Numbered from the stretch's first letter, positions 16,797-25,813 are shown. The stretch: 51,779 nt of DNA from JBGPTF01 sp041490445 (GCA_041490445.1 JBGPTF010000021.1:1-51779); one strand, 5' to 3'. Numbers and translations: made by a program. The notes: a model not told the origin generated them from the sequence alone.

Positions 16797-17327
16797 CTAC
16801 TTTTTCACTGCTTTGGCGGGTTTCCAGCCGCGGGGCATGAGCGTTGTGGAGAGATCAAGGCCGGAGAGGTCCACGCCGTCGAGGTTCGTCTCGCGGAGGA
16901 TTGTCGTTGTGACGTCGGCGCCGCGCAGAGTAGCGCCACGCAGATTGGCATCGCGGAAATTCGTGCCCACCAGGCTCGCCCGCTGCAGGTTCGCTCCTTC
17001 CAGGTCCGCGCGGAAGAGTTCCACGCCGGTCAGTTGCGCTTCGGTCAGATTCGCGCGGGTGAAGCGCGTTTCGGTGCAGTCGGACTTGCGCAGGTCGGCG
17101 CGCGTCAGGTTCGCCTCGGAAAGGTCGGCAAATGTGAGGCTGGCGTCCCGCAGGTCCGCTCTCTCGAGATTCGCGCCGCGCAGGTTGGCGTAACCCAGCA
17201 GCTGGCCGCGCAGGTCGGCGCGCGCCAGATTCGCGCCCGCAAGGTCGGCGCGGACGCCGCCTTCTTCTCCGCGCAGGAATTTCGTGTGCAATTCGAGGAT
17301 CGTATTCAGACGCTTTCTTTTATGCAT
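16797..17327 (-). CDS. Pentapeptide repeat protein
   Basis: Protein of 176 residues made almost wholly of A(D/N)LxxA-type pentapeptides (DLAGANLARADLRGQLLGY and so on, about 25 units). These fold into a right-handed quadrilateral beta-helix. The short N-terminus (MHKRKRLNTILELH) has no signal peptide, so it is probably cytoplasmic. Pentapeptide proteins include DNA mimics that protect gyrase, but nothing here shows that role. It converges with the response regulator gene, 17 nt away. Confidence 0.9.
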   Translation of the reverse strand: MHKRKRLNTILELHTKFLRGEEGGVRADLAGANLARADLRGQLLGYANLRGANLERADLRDASLTFADLSEANLTRADLRKSDCTETRFTRANLTEAQLTGVELFRADLEGANLQRASLVGTNFRDANLRGATLRGADVTTTILRETNLDGVDLSGLDLSTTLMPRGWKPAKAVKK

Positions 17328-17581
17328 GAAGTTCCCCGGAGGCTTCAGCTCCTACCCTTCCTGAACCAGGGCATCGTTCCCGTGGCTCCTGTGCGTTGGT
17401 GAGGGTGCCATTCAGGGAGATGATTCTACAGGAAGCGAACATGAGATTTGTAGGGGCGTTCGCTTGTCCCGAGCGGGGCTGAGGGACGAACCGTCCGCGA
17501 TGCAGCCGCCTCGCTTACCAGGGAATGCCGCCAAGAACCGTAACCACTGCGGGTGCGCTTTTTGTGGTAATTTGGGCGGAG

Positions 17582-18616
17582 ATGCACATCCTCGAAAAGT
17601 TGAAGGCACGCGCGCGGGCGCATCCCCAGCGGATTGTTTTGCCCGAAGGCGAAGATCCGCGCGTGATTCAGGCTGCCGCGCGCGTCGCTGGCGAAGGCTA
17701 TGCAAAGCCCATCGTGCTCGGCCGCGCAAGCGAGATTCAGTCCGCTGCTGAGAAGATCGGCGTGAAGCTAGCGGGGATCGAAATTCTTGACCCGGCCGCA
17801 AGCCCGCGGCTCGACGCCTATGCGCAGATTTATTACGAGCGCCGCCGGACCCGCGGCACGACGCTCGAAGAAGCTCATGCGATCGCACGCAAACCACTTT
17901 ATTTCGCCTCGCTGATGGTGGCTGCAGGCGACGCGGAGGGCAGCGTTGGGGGCGCGGCGAATCCCACCGCGGAAACCGTCCGCGCGGCGCTGCATGCCAT
18001 CGGGCTCGCTCCTGGAGCAAAATTGGTCTCGAGTTTTTTCCTCATGGTCATACCGCCGCGTGACGGCATTGCATGGGGAGCGAACGGCGCAATGCTCTTC
18101 GCCGATTGCGGCGTTGTGCCCGAACCTTCCCCGCAGGAACTGGCCGAAATTGCACTCGCCACGGCGGAAAGTACGCGGCTGTTCCTCGAAACGGAGCCAC
18201 GCGTGGCACTGCTCTCGTTTTCGACAAAAGGCTCGGCGGAGCATCCGCGCATCGCGAAAGTGCGCGAGGCGCTGCGGATTGCGAAGGCGCGCCAGCCGGC
18301 GCTGGCTGTGGACGGGGAGCTGCAAGCCGACGCGGCGCTGGTGCCATCGGTGGGCGCGAGCAAGGCGCCCGGCTCGGCCGTGGCGGGCCGCGCAAACACG
18401 CTGATTTTTCCCGACCTCGACTCCGGCAACATTGCGTACAAGCTGGTCGAGCGCACCGCCGGAGCCGTTGCGCTTGGACCGATCCTGCAGGGGCTGGCGA
18501 GGCCGGCGAACGACCTGTCGCGCGGCTGCACAGCGGACGACGTTGCCAACGTTGTCGCCATCACCACCATCCAAGCAATGGCGCGCCGCGAAGCACAACA
18601 CGCCCAGCGAAGCTAG
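17582..18616 (+). CDS. pta: Phosphate acetyltransferase
   Basis: Protein of 344 residues, the length of class I phosphotransacetylases. It interconverts acetyl-CoA and acetyl phosphate. Family motifs seen: RIVLPEGEDPRVIQAAARVA near the N-terminus, GAANPTAETVRAALHAIG, and the C-terminal PDLDSGNIAYKLVERTAGA and GPILQGLARPANDLSRGC. The start at 17582 gives the typical N-terminus MHILEKLKARA; a frame to 17525 adds an unlikely hydrophobic leader. No acetate kinase gene is adjacent. Phosphate butyryltransferase is a less likely alternative. Confidence 0.93.
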   Translation: MHILEKLKARARAHPQRIVLPEGEDPRVIQAAARVAGEGYAKPIVLGRASEIQSAAEKIGVKLAGIEILDPAASPRLDAYAQIYYERRRTRGTTLEEAHAIARKPLYFASLMVAAGDAEGSVGGAANPTAETVRAALHAIGLAPGAKLVSSFFLMVIPPRDGIAWGANGAMLFADCGVVPEPSPQELAEIALATAESTRLFLETEPRVALLSFSTKGSAEHPRIAKVREALRIAKARQPALAVDGELQADAALVPSVGASKAPGSAVAGRANTLIFPDLDSGNIAYKLVERTAGAVALGPILQGLARPANDLSRGCTADDVANVVAITTIQAMARREAQHAQRS

Positions 18617-18649
18617 CCGGGCTTATCCGCAAGAGCGCGTATCAAACAG

Positions 18650-19672
18650 ATGCCGTTGCGAAACACACCAACGCGAGAATCACTCCGGCACTCCATGCGC
18701 CACGCAGCGTGGCTGATCGCCGCTAGTTTGCTGCTGTGTTTCGCCGGCCCCGCTCCAAGCGTTCGGGCGGGGCAACAACCACAGGGCCAGCCCATCGGCG
18801 AAGTGGTTGCGAATCTGGCCGCGGGACGCGTGGTGATTGCCGTCGTGCGAGGCGGCATCGTGATCGCCGCACTCGAAAACCGCATCGAGCCCGGCACTCG
18901 CCCGCCGCAGATTGTCCCCCTCGCGGGCCGACGGGCGGGAATCTTGCTCGGCGCGGTGCAGTGGATGAATCTTACGTCGGGAGAAGAGCTCGCGCGCCTC
19001 TCGAACGAGTTGCCGCATCTTCGCAGTACGGCGACTGACGGAGGTCCAAGTCTGCAGCCTGGCGGGCCGCAGGTGTCGAGCGAACTCGAAGTTGTCGGAC
19101 TGGGAGTGCTCGAGCGATTGCGCGCCGTCGCCGAGAATCTTCATGGAGAACTGCACCTCGCACCGGAGGAACCGATCGTCGAGCTGGTCCTGGTCGGTTA
19201 CGATCCCGAATACGGCGCCGAAGCGTGGCTTCTCTGCTATTCGATCACCCAGAGAGCACTGAGCGACGATTTCTGGCAAACAACCGTGATGCGGCCGTCG
19301 TACACCAGGCTGTGGCCGCCGGAGAAAGGCCAGCCGAAGGACCTTGTCGAAGTGCGCTACCCCCCGGAGGATGCCGGACCCTCCGTGGAAGAGATGCTGC
19401 GTGCAGACGACAAGCGGCTGGCAACAGCACGCGCCACCGATGCAGCCAACGGGAAGGCAGCGACGCTCTTCGCCAATGGTGAAAGCTTGAAGGCTTCGGT
19501 CAATGACGCAACCCAATTCCTGCGTGCTGCTTTTGCCGGGATTGCGCCGCCCAACGCGGGCGAAGCTATTGCTGTTCTCGATTACGAGACGGGATTTGAT
19601 TGGATTGTCCAGCCGCCGCCGGAGAAAAAGCCGCGACAAAGCGGCGCTCCGACGCTGCAAAAGCCCCTCTAA
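18650..19672 (+). CDS. Exported protein of unknown function
   Basis: Unrecognised protein of 340 residues (or 325 from ATG 18695). A signal peptide is clear: AWLIAASLLLCFAGPAPSVRA, with probable cleavage after ARA/VRA. The mature part begins with repeated hydrophobic strands (VVANLAAGRVVIAVVRGGIV), followed by an acidic and proline-rich second half. It starts 34 nt after pta, so co-transcription is possible. No catalytic pattern is evident. Confidence 0.65.
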   Translation: MPLRNTPTRESLRHSMRHAAWLIAASLLLCFAGPAPSVRAGQQPQGQPIGEVVANLAAGRVVIAVVRGGIVIAALENRIEPGTRPPQIVPLAGRRAGILLGAVQWMNLTSGEELARLSNELPHLRSTATDGGPSLQPGGPQVSSELEVVGLGVLERLRAVAENLHGELHLAPEEPIVELVLVGYDPEYGAEAWLLCYSITQRALSDDFWQTTVMRPSYTRLWPPEKGQPKDLVEVRYPPEDAGPSVEEMLRADDKRLATARATDAANGKAATLFANGESLKASVNDATQFLRAAFAGIAPPNAGEAIAVLDYETGFDWIVQPPPEKKPRQSGAPTLQKPL

Positions 19673-19707
19673 CGCGGAACCCGCTTGTTCGATTCTAGGC
19701 AGGAGAT

Positions 19708-20244
19708 CTACTTCAGGATTTTTCGGAGCTTCTCTTCCAGCCGGCTGTTTTTCTCAGAGACCGAGTGCGCCAGCTCTTGTTTGTATGCTGCCAGACGGCG
19801 CGACATCCCTGCGTCGGACGTCGCGAGGATTTGTGCCGCAAAAATGGCGGCGTTGATTGCACCGGCCTTATCAATCGCCATTGTCGCCACGGGGATGCCA
19901 GCTGGCATTTGCACAGTCGAAAGCAATGAATCGAGGCCTTTCAGCGCCGCGGTCGGCATCGGAACGCCGATCACCGGCAAGGTCGTCAGCGATGCGACCA
20001 CCCCCCCAAGATGCGCTGCACCGCCCGCGCCGACGATGATCACTTTCAAACCACGACCTGCGGCGCGTGTGGCGTATTCATGCGTCCTGGCAGGCGACCG
20101 GTGCGCGGAAATAACCTCGATCTCATAGGCCACTCCGAATTTGTTGAGGGTCTTGGCGGCCTCGGCCATCACAGGCAGGTCGCTGTCCGAACCCAGCAGA
20201 ATTCCCACGACCGGGCGCCGCTTTTGATCGCTACCCTTTGCCAC
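19708..20244 (-). CDS. purE: N5-carboxyaminoimidazole ribonucleotide mutase (PurE)
   Basis: Protein of 178 residues, starting at GTG 20244 with GGAGGGGGG upstream. The family core is complete: GILLGSDSDLPVMAEA, EIEVISAHRSPARTHEYA, VGAGGAAHLGGVVASLT and the PVIGVPMPTAALKGLDSLLS region. It catalyses the carboxylation/mutase step to CAIR in purine synthesis. Its start overlaps the stop of the upstream MOSC gene by one base (TAGTG), which itself overlaps purD. PurK is not in the window. Confidence 0.95.
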   Translation of the reverse strand: MAKGSDQKRRPVVGILLGSDSDLPVMAEAAKTLNKFGVAYEIEVISAHRSPARTHEYATRAAGRGLKVIIVGAGGAAHLGGVVASLTTLPVIGVPMPTAALKGLDSLLSTVQMPAGIPVATMAIDKAGAINAAIFAAQILATSDAGMSRRLAAYKQELAHSVSEKNSRLEEKLRKILK

Positions 20245-20699
20245 TAAGCTTCCCCCCTCCCCTGGCTCGCTGCTCGCGCTGCCGCGACAATCTCGATCGC
20301 ATCGCCGCGGTGGATTCTTCCGGCCTGGATCACCCTGCAGAGAATTCCGCGCTGCCCTCGCAGCTCCTCCTGCAAGCCAAAGCGGATCTCGTCCATACGG
20401 TTGCAAGGATGGCAGGCCCCCGTCACTTCGAGCACTGCTTCGCGGACCTGAAGCCGAACCCCCACCGCGAGTGCATCCAGCTCCAGTCCCCGGGTCGTGA
20501 TATTTTCCTTCACTGAACCCGGCGGGATTCTCAGGCGCTGCAGGGTCGTTGCGTCCATCAAAAGTACCTGCCGCTTGCTTCCTCGCCGGCCGTGGATACA
20601 GCCCTCGACCCCCTTGTCCAGTACCAGCATGGCCTCTTCCAGCTCCCGAGCTGGGAACCGATGCACCAGAGCCATGAAGAGATGCTCAACTACTCTCAA
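20244..20699 (-). CDS. MOSC domain protein between purD and purE
   Basis: Protein of 151 residues from a TTG start at 20699, chosen because GGAG lies six bases upstream and the sequence then starts on the first strand (RVVEHLFMALVHRFP). The MOSC pattern is visible: GVEGCIHGRRGSKRQVLLMD, PGSVKENITTRGLELDALAV and the sulphur-carrier Cys in EVTGACHPCNRM. MOSC domains (as in MOCS, YiiM, mARC) move sulphur or bind molybdenum cofactor. It overlaps the purD end by 14 bases and the purE start by one, so all three genes are translated as one unit; a link to purine synthesis is not known to me. Confidence 0.85.
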   Translation of the reverse strand: MRVVEHLFMALVHRFPARELEEAMLVLDKGVEGCIHGRRGSKRQVLLMDATTLQRLRIPPGSVKENITTRGLELDALAVGVRLQVREAVLEVTGACHPCNRMDEIRFGLQEELRGQRGILCRVIQAGRIHRGDAIEIVAAARAASQGRGEA

Positions 20700-21996
20700 T
20701 TTCTGCTCCTCCCGCAGCGCGGCCTTGCACCGAAGCTGCTCGTCCGATGTCCCCGCGATAATGCATGCCCTCGAATGAGATATTGCCAGCTGCCGCGTAG
20801 GCGGAAGAGACAGCGGCCTGCAACGAAGAGCCCTTCGCGGCCACACCCAGCACCCTTCCACCACTTGTGTAGTAGACAGAGCCTTCCATCTTTGTCGCCG
20901 CGTGAAAGACGACCGCCGCTGAAATCTTGTTGGCCTCGCTCAAACCGGAAATGGCTTTGCCCATTTCACAGCTGCCTGGATAACCCTTTGATGCCAACAC
21001 GACGCAGGCACTCGCCGCAGGAGCCCATCTTGCCTTTAAGTCTCCCAGTTTCCCATCCGCGACGGCCATCAGCATTTCTGCAAGATCAAAATCCATGCGC
21101 ATGACGATCGCCTGTGTCTCCGGGTCGCCCATCCGGCAGTTGAACTCGAGGACCTTTGGGCCTTTCGCCGTGAGCATCAACCCGAAGTACAGAAACCCCT
21201 TGTACGGCCGTCCTTCAGAGGCCATACCCCTGATTGTCGGCTCGACAATCGTCCGGCGAATCGATTCTTCCAACTCCGCAGACAGAAGTTCGTCCGTGGA
21301 ATACGCCCCCATGCCGCCAGTATTGGGGCCTTCGTTGCCATCGAAAGCGCGCTTGTGGTCGCGCGTCACCGCCATGGGAACGAGGCTCGCGCCATCGGTC
21401 AGGACGATGTACGAAAGCTCTTCTCCCTCGAGCCCTTCTTCGATGAGGAGGTGCTTCCCCGCGTCGCCGAATTCCAGTTCCTCCATCAACCGGCCGATGA
21501 AAGACGTGGCTGCATCCGGTGACGACGTAACCAGAACACCCTTGCCGCCACAGAGCCCGTCCGCCTTCAACACCACGGGCCAATCCACGGCGCAGAGAGA
21601 CGTGTAGGCGTCGACAGAGGAGTTGAAGACGCCGTACGTCGATGCCGTCGGAATTCCGCGCCTCTGGAGAAACTGCTTCGCGAAAATCTTGCTGCCTTCC
21701 AGCTCTGCTGCACTCTTAGAGGGCCCAATCAACTTCAGTCCCCGGTTGGCGAATTCGTCTGCAAGGCCCCGAACAAGGGGCAGTTCCGGCCCGACTACTG
21801 TTACATCCGGCTTCAGCCGGCCTGCCAGCGCCGCGATTGCCTGCACCTCGCCTGGATCCGCTGCGATGCATTCGGCGATCTCAGAAATCCCGCCATTGCC
21901 GGGGGCACACCAGATTTGTTCCACGAGAGAGCTCTGGCCGAGCTTCCAGACTAAGGCGTGCTCTCGTCCCCCGCCGCCGATGACCAGGATTTTCAT
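20686..21996 (-). CDS. purD: Phosphoribosylamine-glycine ligase (GARS)
   Basis: Protein of 436 residues that joins glycine to phosphoribosylamine with ATP. ATP-grasp fold with N-terminal MKILVIGGGGREHALVWKL, central CGGKGVLVTSS and GEELSYIVLTDG, and the metal site LEFNCRMGDPETQAI. The start at 21996 gives the canonical N-terminus; a frame to 22041 adds 15 residues. First gene of the purD-MOSC-purE overlap operon, divergent from the CPBP protease gene. Confidence 0.96.
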   Translation of the reverse strand: MKILVIGGGGREHALVWKLGQSSLVEQIWCAPGNGGISEIAECIAADPGEVQAIAALAGRLKPDVTVVGPELPLVRGLADEFANRGLKLIGPSKSAAELEGSKIFAKQFLQRRGIPTASTYGVFNSSVDAYTSLCAVDWPVVLKADGLCGGKGVLVTSSPDAATSFIGRLMEELEFGDAGKHLLIEEGLEGEELSYIVLTDGASLVPMAVTRDHKRAFDGNEGPNTGGMGAYSTDELLSAELEESIRRTIVEPTIRGMASEGRPYKGFLYFGLMLTAKGPKVLEFNCRMGDPETQAIVMRMDFDLAEMLMAVADGKLGDLKARWAPAASACVVLASKGYPGSCEMGKAISGLSEANKISAAVVFHAATKMEGSVYYTSGGRVLGVAAKGSSLQAAVSSAYAAAGNISFEGMHYRGDIGRAASVQGRAAGGAEIESS

Positions 21997-22065
21997 AAGT
22001 TCGAGACCGGCAACGATAAATGGCGGGCCGCTTGCTGTCAACTCTCCGTGCGTGATTTTCTTGCC

Positions 22066-22863
22066 ATGGGCGCCTCAGAAATGTTTTCATCAAGAGTCAT
22101 GCCTTGGGATTTCGCCCTCATTCTGGCTGTCCTTGGTGTCGCGGTTCCCTGGCGAGGCGCGGTCCGCATGCGCGACCTGCTCGCGAGGGACAGTCTTTCC
22201 ACCACCGATCGGCTCGCACTGTATGCTTCGACCATTGCATTTCAGTGGATCGCAGCCGGCGTAATTTTATGGCGCTGCCTCGCCCATCAGATCACTCCGG
22301 AAATGCTCGGCTTGGCAATTCCGCACTCCTGGCTCACCATCATCGTCGCAGGGCTGCTTGCTGCGCTCTTGACCTTCACCCAACTAGTGAGCGTCAAACG
22401 TCTCGCCAGTGTTCCTGCCGAACACCAGGGATTCATTGGGCACATGGCTCGAAAAGTGATGCCACAAACAACCGTGGAGCGCCTGGCCTTCCTGGCACTC
22501 GTCGTAACGGTCGCACTCTGCGAAGAGTTCCTTTACCGCGGGTTTGTGCAACTTGTTTTTCAAGACGCTGGTGCAGGGTCTGTTGCGATTGGCATCCTTG
22601 CTTCGGCAGCGTTCTTTTCCACTGCACATCTCTATCAAGGCAAGCGCGGCCTCATTACGACATTCGTCGCCGGCCTTGTTTTCTCCGCTGCCCGCGCTTG
22701 GACGGGGAGCCTTGCCCCGTCCATGCTGGCACACTTTGCGACCGATCTTTCAGCCGGCATCGCCGCCCCGATCTTTTTTAGGCGGACCGACGCGGAGGTT
22801 ATGGCCGTCGCGATTTCAACCGAAGCAACTGCCGGCAAAGGCCAAAAAGACAGGGTGCGATAG
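22066..22863 (+). CDS. CPBP-family intramembrane metalloprotease
   Basis: Protein of about 265 residues with seven or so membrane segments. The CAAX-protease/bacteriocin-processing motifs are present: CEEFLYRGFV (EExxxR), FFSTAHLYQG (His) and the final SMLAHFATD (His). ATG 22066 is taken; ATG 22081 is also possible, and neither has a clear ribosome-binding site. Substrate unknown. Divergent from purD with overlapping upstream regions. Confidence 0.85.
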   Translation: MGASEMFSSRVMPWDFALILAVLGVAVPWRGAVRMRDLLARDSLSTTDRLALYASTIAFQWIAAGVILWRCLAHQITPEMLGLAIPHSWLTIIVAGLLAALLTFTQLVSVKRLASVPAEHQGFIGHMARKVMPQTTVERLAFLALVVTVALCEEFLYRGFVQLVFQDAGAGSVAIGILASAAFFSTAHLYQGKRGLITTFVAGLVFSAARAWTGSLAPSMLAHFATDLSAGIAAPIFFRRTDAEVMAVAISTEATAGKGQKDRVR

Positions 22864-22896
22864 GGAGCTCTAGTAAGTAGTACGGTAATACCTAGT

Positions 22897-23526
22897 ATGG
22901 ATATGACCATCTCTGACGATTCGATTCGTTCTCATCTTGCGTCCTATCGGACCGAACTAGGCGCTGAAACGATCACTTCGATCAGGCATTATCTCAAACT
23001 ATTGAATATCTGGAATCGTCGTATCAAGCTTACTTCTCTATCAGATACAGACATTATCCTGGAGCGACACTTTGGAGAAAGCCTCTTCGCCATTGACGCA
23101 GCAGGCATACGCGGAGGTCGGCTCGCCGACGTTGGTCCCGGAGGCGGATTCCCAGGCATACCACTTAAACTTCTGTGCCCCGAAATAAAGTTAACTCTAA
23201 TAGAATCAAACATCAAGAAGGCTGTTTTCTTGGCTGAACTGGTACGCAAACTTTCTCTCAGTGGCGTCGAAATCATTCGTCAGCGCTATGATTCCCTCAC
23301 GAAGACCTCTCTCGAGTTTGATTTCATCACTGCCCGAGCCCTAGGAGGCTGGTCTACCTTTGTTCCGTGGGCGCTAGGCCATCTCTCGCCTGGCGGAAAG
23401 CTCGTTCTTTGGCTTGGAATGGAGGATGCTGTAACCATTTCCCAGATGAATGGTCTTTTCTGGGCCGAACAGATTGCGATACCGAGATCCCAACGGCGCG
23501 TTCTCCTGATTGGGGAGCTCCGCTAA
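22897..23526 (+). CDS. rsmG: 16S rRNA (guanine527-N7)-methyltransferase
   Basis: Protein of 209 residues, the family length. Motifs: LNIWNRRIKLTSLSD, ILERHFGESLFAI and the SAM site LADVGPGGGFPGIPLKLLCP, followed by LIESNIKKAVFL and FDFITARALG. RsmG (GidB) methylates G527 in the decoding centre. The gene lies directly before parAB as in many bacteria near the replication origin. Base composition is visibly more AT-rich than its neighbours. Confidence 0.95.
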   Translation: MDMTISDDSIRSHLASYRTELGAETITSIRHYLKLLNIWNRRIKLTSLSDTDIILERHFGESLFAIDAAGIRGGRLADVGPGGGFPGIPLKLLCPEIKLTLIESNIKKAVFLAELVRKLSLSGVEIIRQRYDSLTKTSLEFDFITARALGGWSTFVPWALGHLSPGGKLVLWLGMEDAVTISQMNGLFWAEQIAIPRSQRRVLLIGELR

Positions 23527-23549
23527 GGCACGACAACGAAGTCTTGATT

Positions 23550-23565
23550 TGTTTCACGTGGAACA
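23550..23565. promoter_or_regulatory. parS centromere-like site, one mismatch
   Basis: TGTTTCACGTGGAACA differs from the 16-bp parS palindrome (TGTTTCACGTGAAACA) at one position. It lies between rsmG and parA and would load ParB. Confidence 0.9.
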
Positions 23566-23635
23566 TTCGCTACGTGACTTCGAGTCTTCTGTTCCTCCTG
23601 CATCTTTGAGATCGAGTTGATTCACATTCCAGGGT

Positions 23636-23651
23636 TGTTTCACGTGAAACA
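23636..23651. promoter_or_regulatory. parS centromere-like site, perfect
   Basis: TGTTTCACGTGAAACA matches the bacterial parS consensus in all 16 bases. It is the second of two sites in the rsmG-parA gap, 70 bp centre-to-edge from the first. Confidence 0.97.
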
Positions 23652-23708
23652 TCTTGCATATGGAATGCAGAGTTTGATAAATTCTGCGCGGGCGAAGGGA
23701 GCACAAAG

Positions 23709-24515
23709 CTGTCCAGAATCATTGCGATCGCAAATCAGAAGGGTGGCGTAGGCAAGACGACTACAGCCATTAATCTCGGCGCATCACTGGCCGTCGCAGA
23801 GCAAAAGACTCTCATCATCGACGCAGATCCACAGGGAAATACAACTTCGGGAATCGGGTTCCCGAAGGACCCGGCGCGAAGAACCCTCTACAATGCACTT
23901 ATCCTCGAAGAACCGATCAGCAGAATTCTTTTGCATACCCAAATTGAGGGTCTAGATCTGATTCCATCGGATAAGAACTTGGTCGGGGCCGCCGTAGAGC
24001 TCGTCGGAATTGAAAACCGGGAATACAAGCTTAAAGCCCTCGTCCACGAATTCAAATCCGACTACAGTTTCATCCTCATCGATTGTCCCCCGGCGCTGGA
24101 CCTATTGACCATTAATGCCCTCGCGGCGAGCGACTCCGTTCTCGTGCCCATCCAGTGCGAATACCTAGCATTGGAGGGCGTTTCCGAACTGCTGGATACG
24201 CTCATGAGAATTCGCCGCACGATTAATCCTGACCTCGCGATTGAAGGCATCCTGTTGACAATGTATGACGAACGCACGACGCTTTCCAAGCAGGTTGCCG
24301 CGGATTTAAGAAGCTTTTTCGGTACGCAAGTTTTCGAATCCGTCATACCTAGAAACGTGCGCTTGGCCGAAGCGCCGAGTCACGGAAAGCCTGTACTCTT
24401 CTACGACATTCATAGTAGAGGGGCGGAAAGCTATATTCAGCTCGCGAAGGAGGTAATCACCAATGAGCAGAAACGCATTGGGCAAGGGGCTCAGCGCGCT
24501 GCTTCGGGAACCTGA
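23709..24515 (+). CDS. parA: Chromosome-partitioning ATPase ParA (CTG start)
   Basis: Protein of 268 residues. The deviant Walker A (ANQKGGVGKTTT) begins at residue 8 when translation starts at CTG 23709; LIIDADPQGN and FILIDCPPALDLLT complete the ATP site. No ATG, GTG or TTG lies in frame between the upstream stop (23607) and the Walker motif; the first such codon (TTG 23931) would delete the ATP site. CTG is preceded by GGGAG at eight bases and gives the usual N-terminus M-SRIIAIAN. ParA moves ParB-parS complexes along the nucleoid. Overlaps parB by 53 bases. Confidence 0.93.
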   Translation: MSRIIAIANQKGGVGKTTTAINLGASLAVAEQKTLIIDADPQGNTTSGIGFPKDPARRTLYNALILEEPISRILLHTQIEGLDLIPSDKNLVGAAVELVGIENREYKLKALVHEFKSDYSFILIDCPPALDLLTINALAASDSVLVPIQCEYLALEGVSELLDTLMRIRRTINPDLAIEGILLTMYDERTTLSKQVAADLRSFFGTQVFESVIPRNVRLAEAPSHGKPVLFYDIHSRGAESYIQLAKEVITNEQKRIGQGAQRAASGT

Positions 24516-25353
24516 GCCACTGCCTGTAGTCGTGCCGCCGCTCACTCCAGGGCCACGTCCGGCGACGCAGTCCGAAGGAGTTCTTCAAGCGGACATAGAC
24601 CTAGTCGACCCTAGTCCCTATCAGCCAAGGACGCGGTTCCGTGAAGAGCCCCTCGCAGAACTTGCGCGTTCGATTCAGGCGAGCGGGATCATTCAGCCCT
24701 TGCTGGTGCGAAGACGCGGCGCTCGCTTCGAGCTGATCGCCGGGGAAAGGCGCTGGCGCGCTGCGCAACGCGCAAGCCTGTCTCGTGTGCCCGTCGTCGT
24801 GCGGGATGTCCCCGACGAGCTGGCATTGCAGATCACGCTCGTGGAAAACCTTCAGCGCGAGGACCTCGATCCCCTTGAACAGGCGAACGCTTTTGAGCGC
24901 CTCATCAACGAGTTTGACCTGACGCAGGAACAAGTCGCCGAGCGGACCGGCAAGGACCGCACCACGATCGCCAACGCCATGCGCCTCCTCAAGCTCGAGC
25001 AGCCAATCCAGGAGATGCTTGCCGAGGGACGCTTGACGGCGGGCCATGGCCGCGCCCTGCTCGGAATTCAGAACTCTGCCCTCCGAATCGCGCTTGCCAA
25101 ACGAGCAGCCCGGGGCGGCCTCACCGTGCGGCAAATTGAGCGCTTGGCCTCACGCGCTGCCCGGGGAAAGCCAGCAGTTCTCCCACCGATCCTCGATCCC
25201 AATACCAAGGCAGCCATCGAGGAATTGCAACGAGCGCTGGGGACCAAAGTCCAAATTCGGCCCCGAACGCCACGGCACCCAGGGCAGATCATCATCGAGT
25301 ATTACGACGACGGTCAGTTGGCCCAGATTTACGACCGGTTCATCGGAACGTAG
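24463..25353 (+). CDS. parB: Chromosome-partitioning protein ParB
   Basis: Protein of 296 residues. An N-terminal ParA-contact segment (RNALGKGLSALLRE) is followed by the CTPase/ParB-N domain with LVDPSPYQPRTRF and the GERRWRAAQ motif, a central HTH (TQEQVAERTGKDRTTIANAM) that reads parS, and a C-terminal dimer domain. The start has GGAGG upstream. Acts on the two parS sites 0.8-0.9 kb upstream. Confidence 0.96.
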   Translation: MSRNALGKGLSALLREPEPLPVVVPPLTPGPRPATQSEGVLQADIDLVDPSPYQPRTRFREEPLAELARSIQASGIIQPLLVRRRGARFELIAGERRWRAAQRASLSRVPVVVRDVPDELALQITLVENLQREDLDPLEQANAFERLINEFDLTQEQVAERTGKDRTTIANAMRLLKLEQPIQEMLAEGRLTAGHGRALLGIQNSALRIALAKRAARGGLTVRQIERLASRAARGKPAVLPPILDPNTKAAIEELQRALGTKVQIRPRTPRHPGQIIIEYYDDGQLAQIYDRFIGT

Positions 25354-25402
25354 TGCTACATTTATAGTAGACACGTAACTCGAGCGAGTTTTCGAGGTCA
25401 AA

Positions 25403-25813
25403 ATGGCCTGGAAATGGTTTCGCGGGAAACAACGGGACACGGCCCTCTGGACGGGCTTTCTAGAACAGGGCGTTCGCCTGGAGGGCAGGTTGGAGGTTTC
25501 TGGAGTTTTCCGGATCGACGGCCAGGTTAGCGGAACGGTCGTCTCAGATCACACATTGATTCTCGGCGAGAACGCCCGGGTCGAAGGTCAAATTGACGGT
25601 GAACAGATCACCATTTTTGGCCGGTTTGATGGAGTGATTCACGCTAAAGGTCGCGTTGAGATTCACCCACGAGCCATCGTCACGGGCGAGGTCTTCACGT
25701 CCTGTCTGGTCCTTGAGCAGGGTGGAATTTTTGACGGCACGTGCCACATGGCCGCCTTGGCGCCGGCAACCAGATCGATCACGATTCCGATTCGTTCCGG
25801 AACACAAGGTTGA
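25403..25813 (+). CDS. Bactofilin
   Basis: Protein of 136 residues. The core (LEGRLEVSGVFRIDGQVSG, VEGQIDGEQITIFGRFDGVI, AIVTGEVFTSCLVLEQGGIF) is the bactofilin (DUF583) beta-helix, flanked by short disordered tails. Bactofilins polymerise without nucleotide and act as scaffolds, including for ParABS in Myxococcus. The position 50 nt after parB fits that role. Confidence 0.92.
   Translation: MAWKWFRGKQRDTALWTGFLEQGVRLEGRLEVSGVFRIDGQVSGTVVSDHTLILGENARVEGQIDGEQITIFGRFDGVIHAKGRVEIHPRAIVTGEVFTSCLVLEQGGIFDGTCHMAALAPATRSITIPIRSGTQG

Noticed and set aside
23931..24515. A short parA starting at TTG 23931
   Set aside because: It lacks the Walker A motif, which is encoded in frame just upstream.
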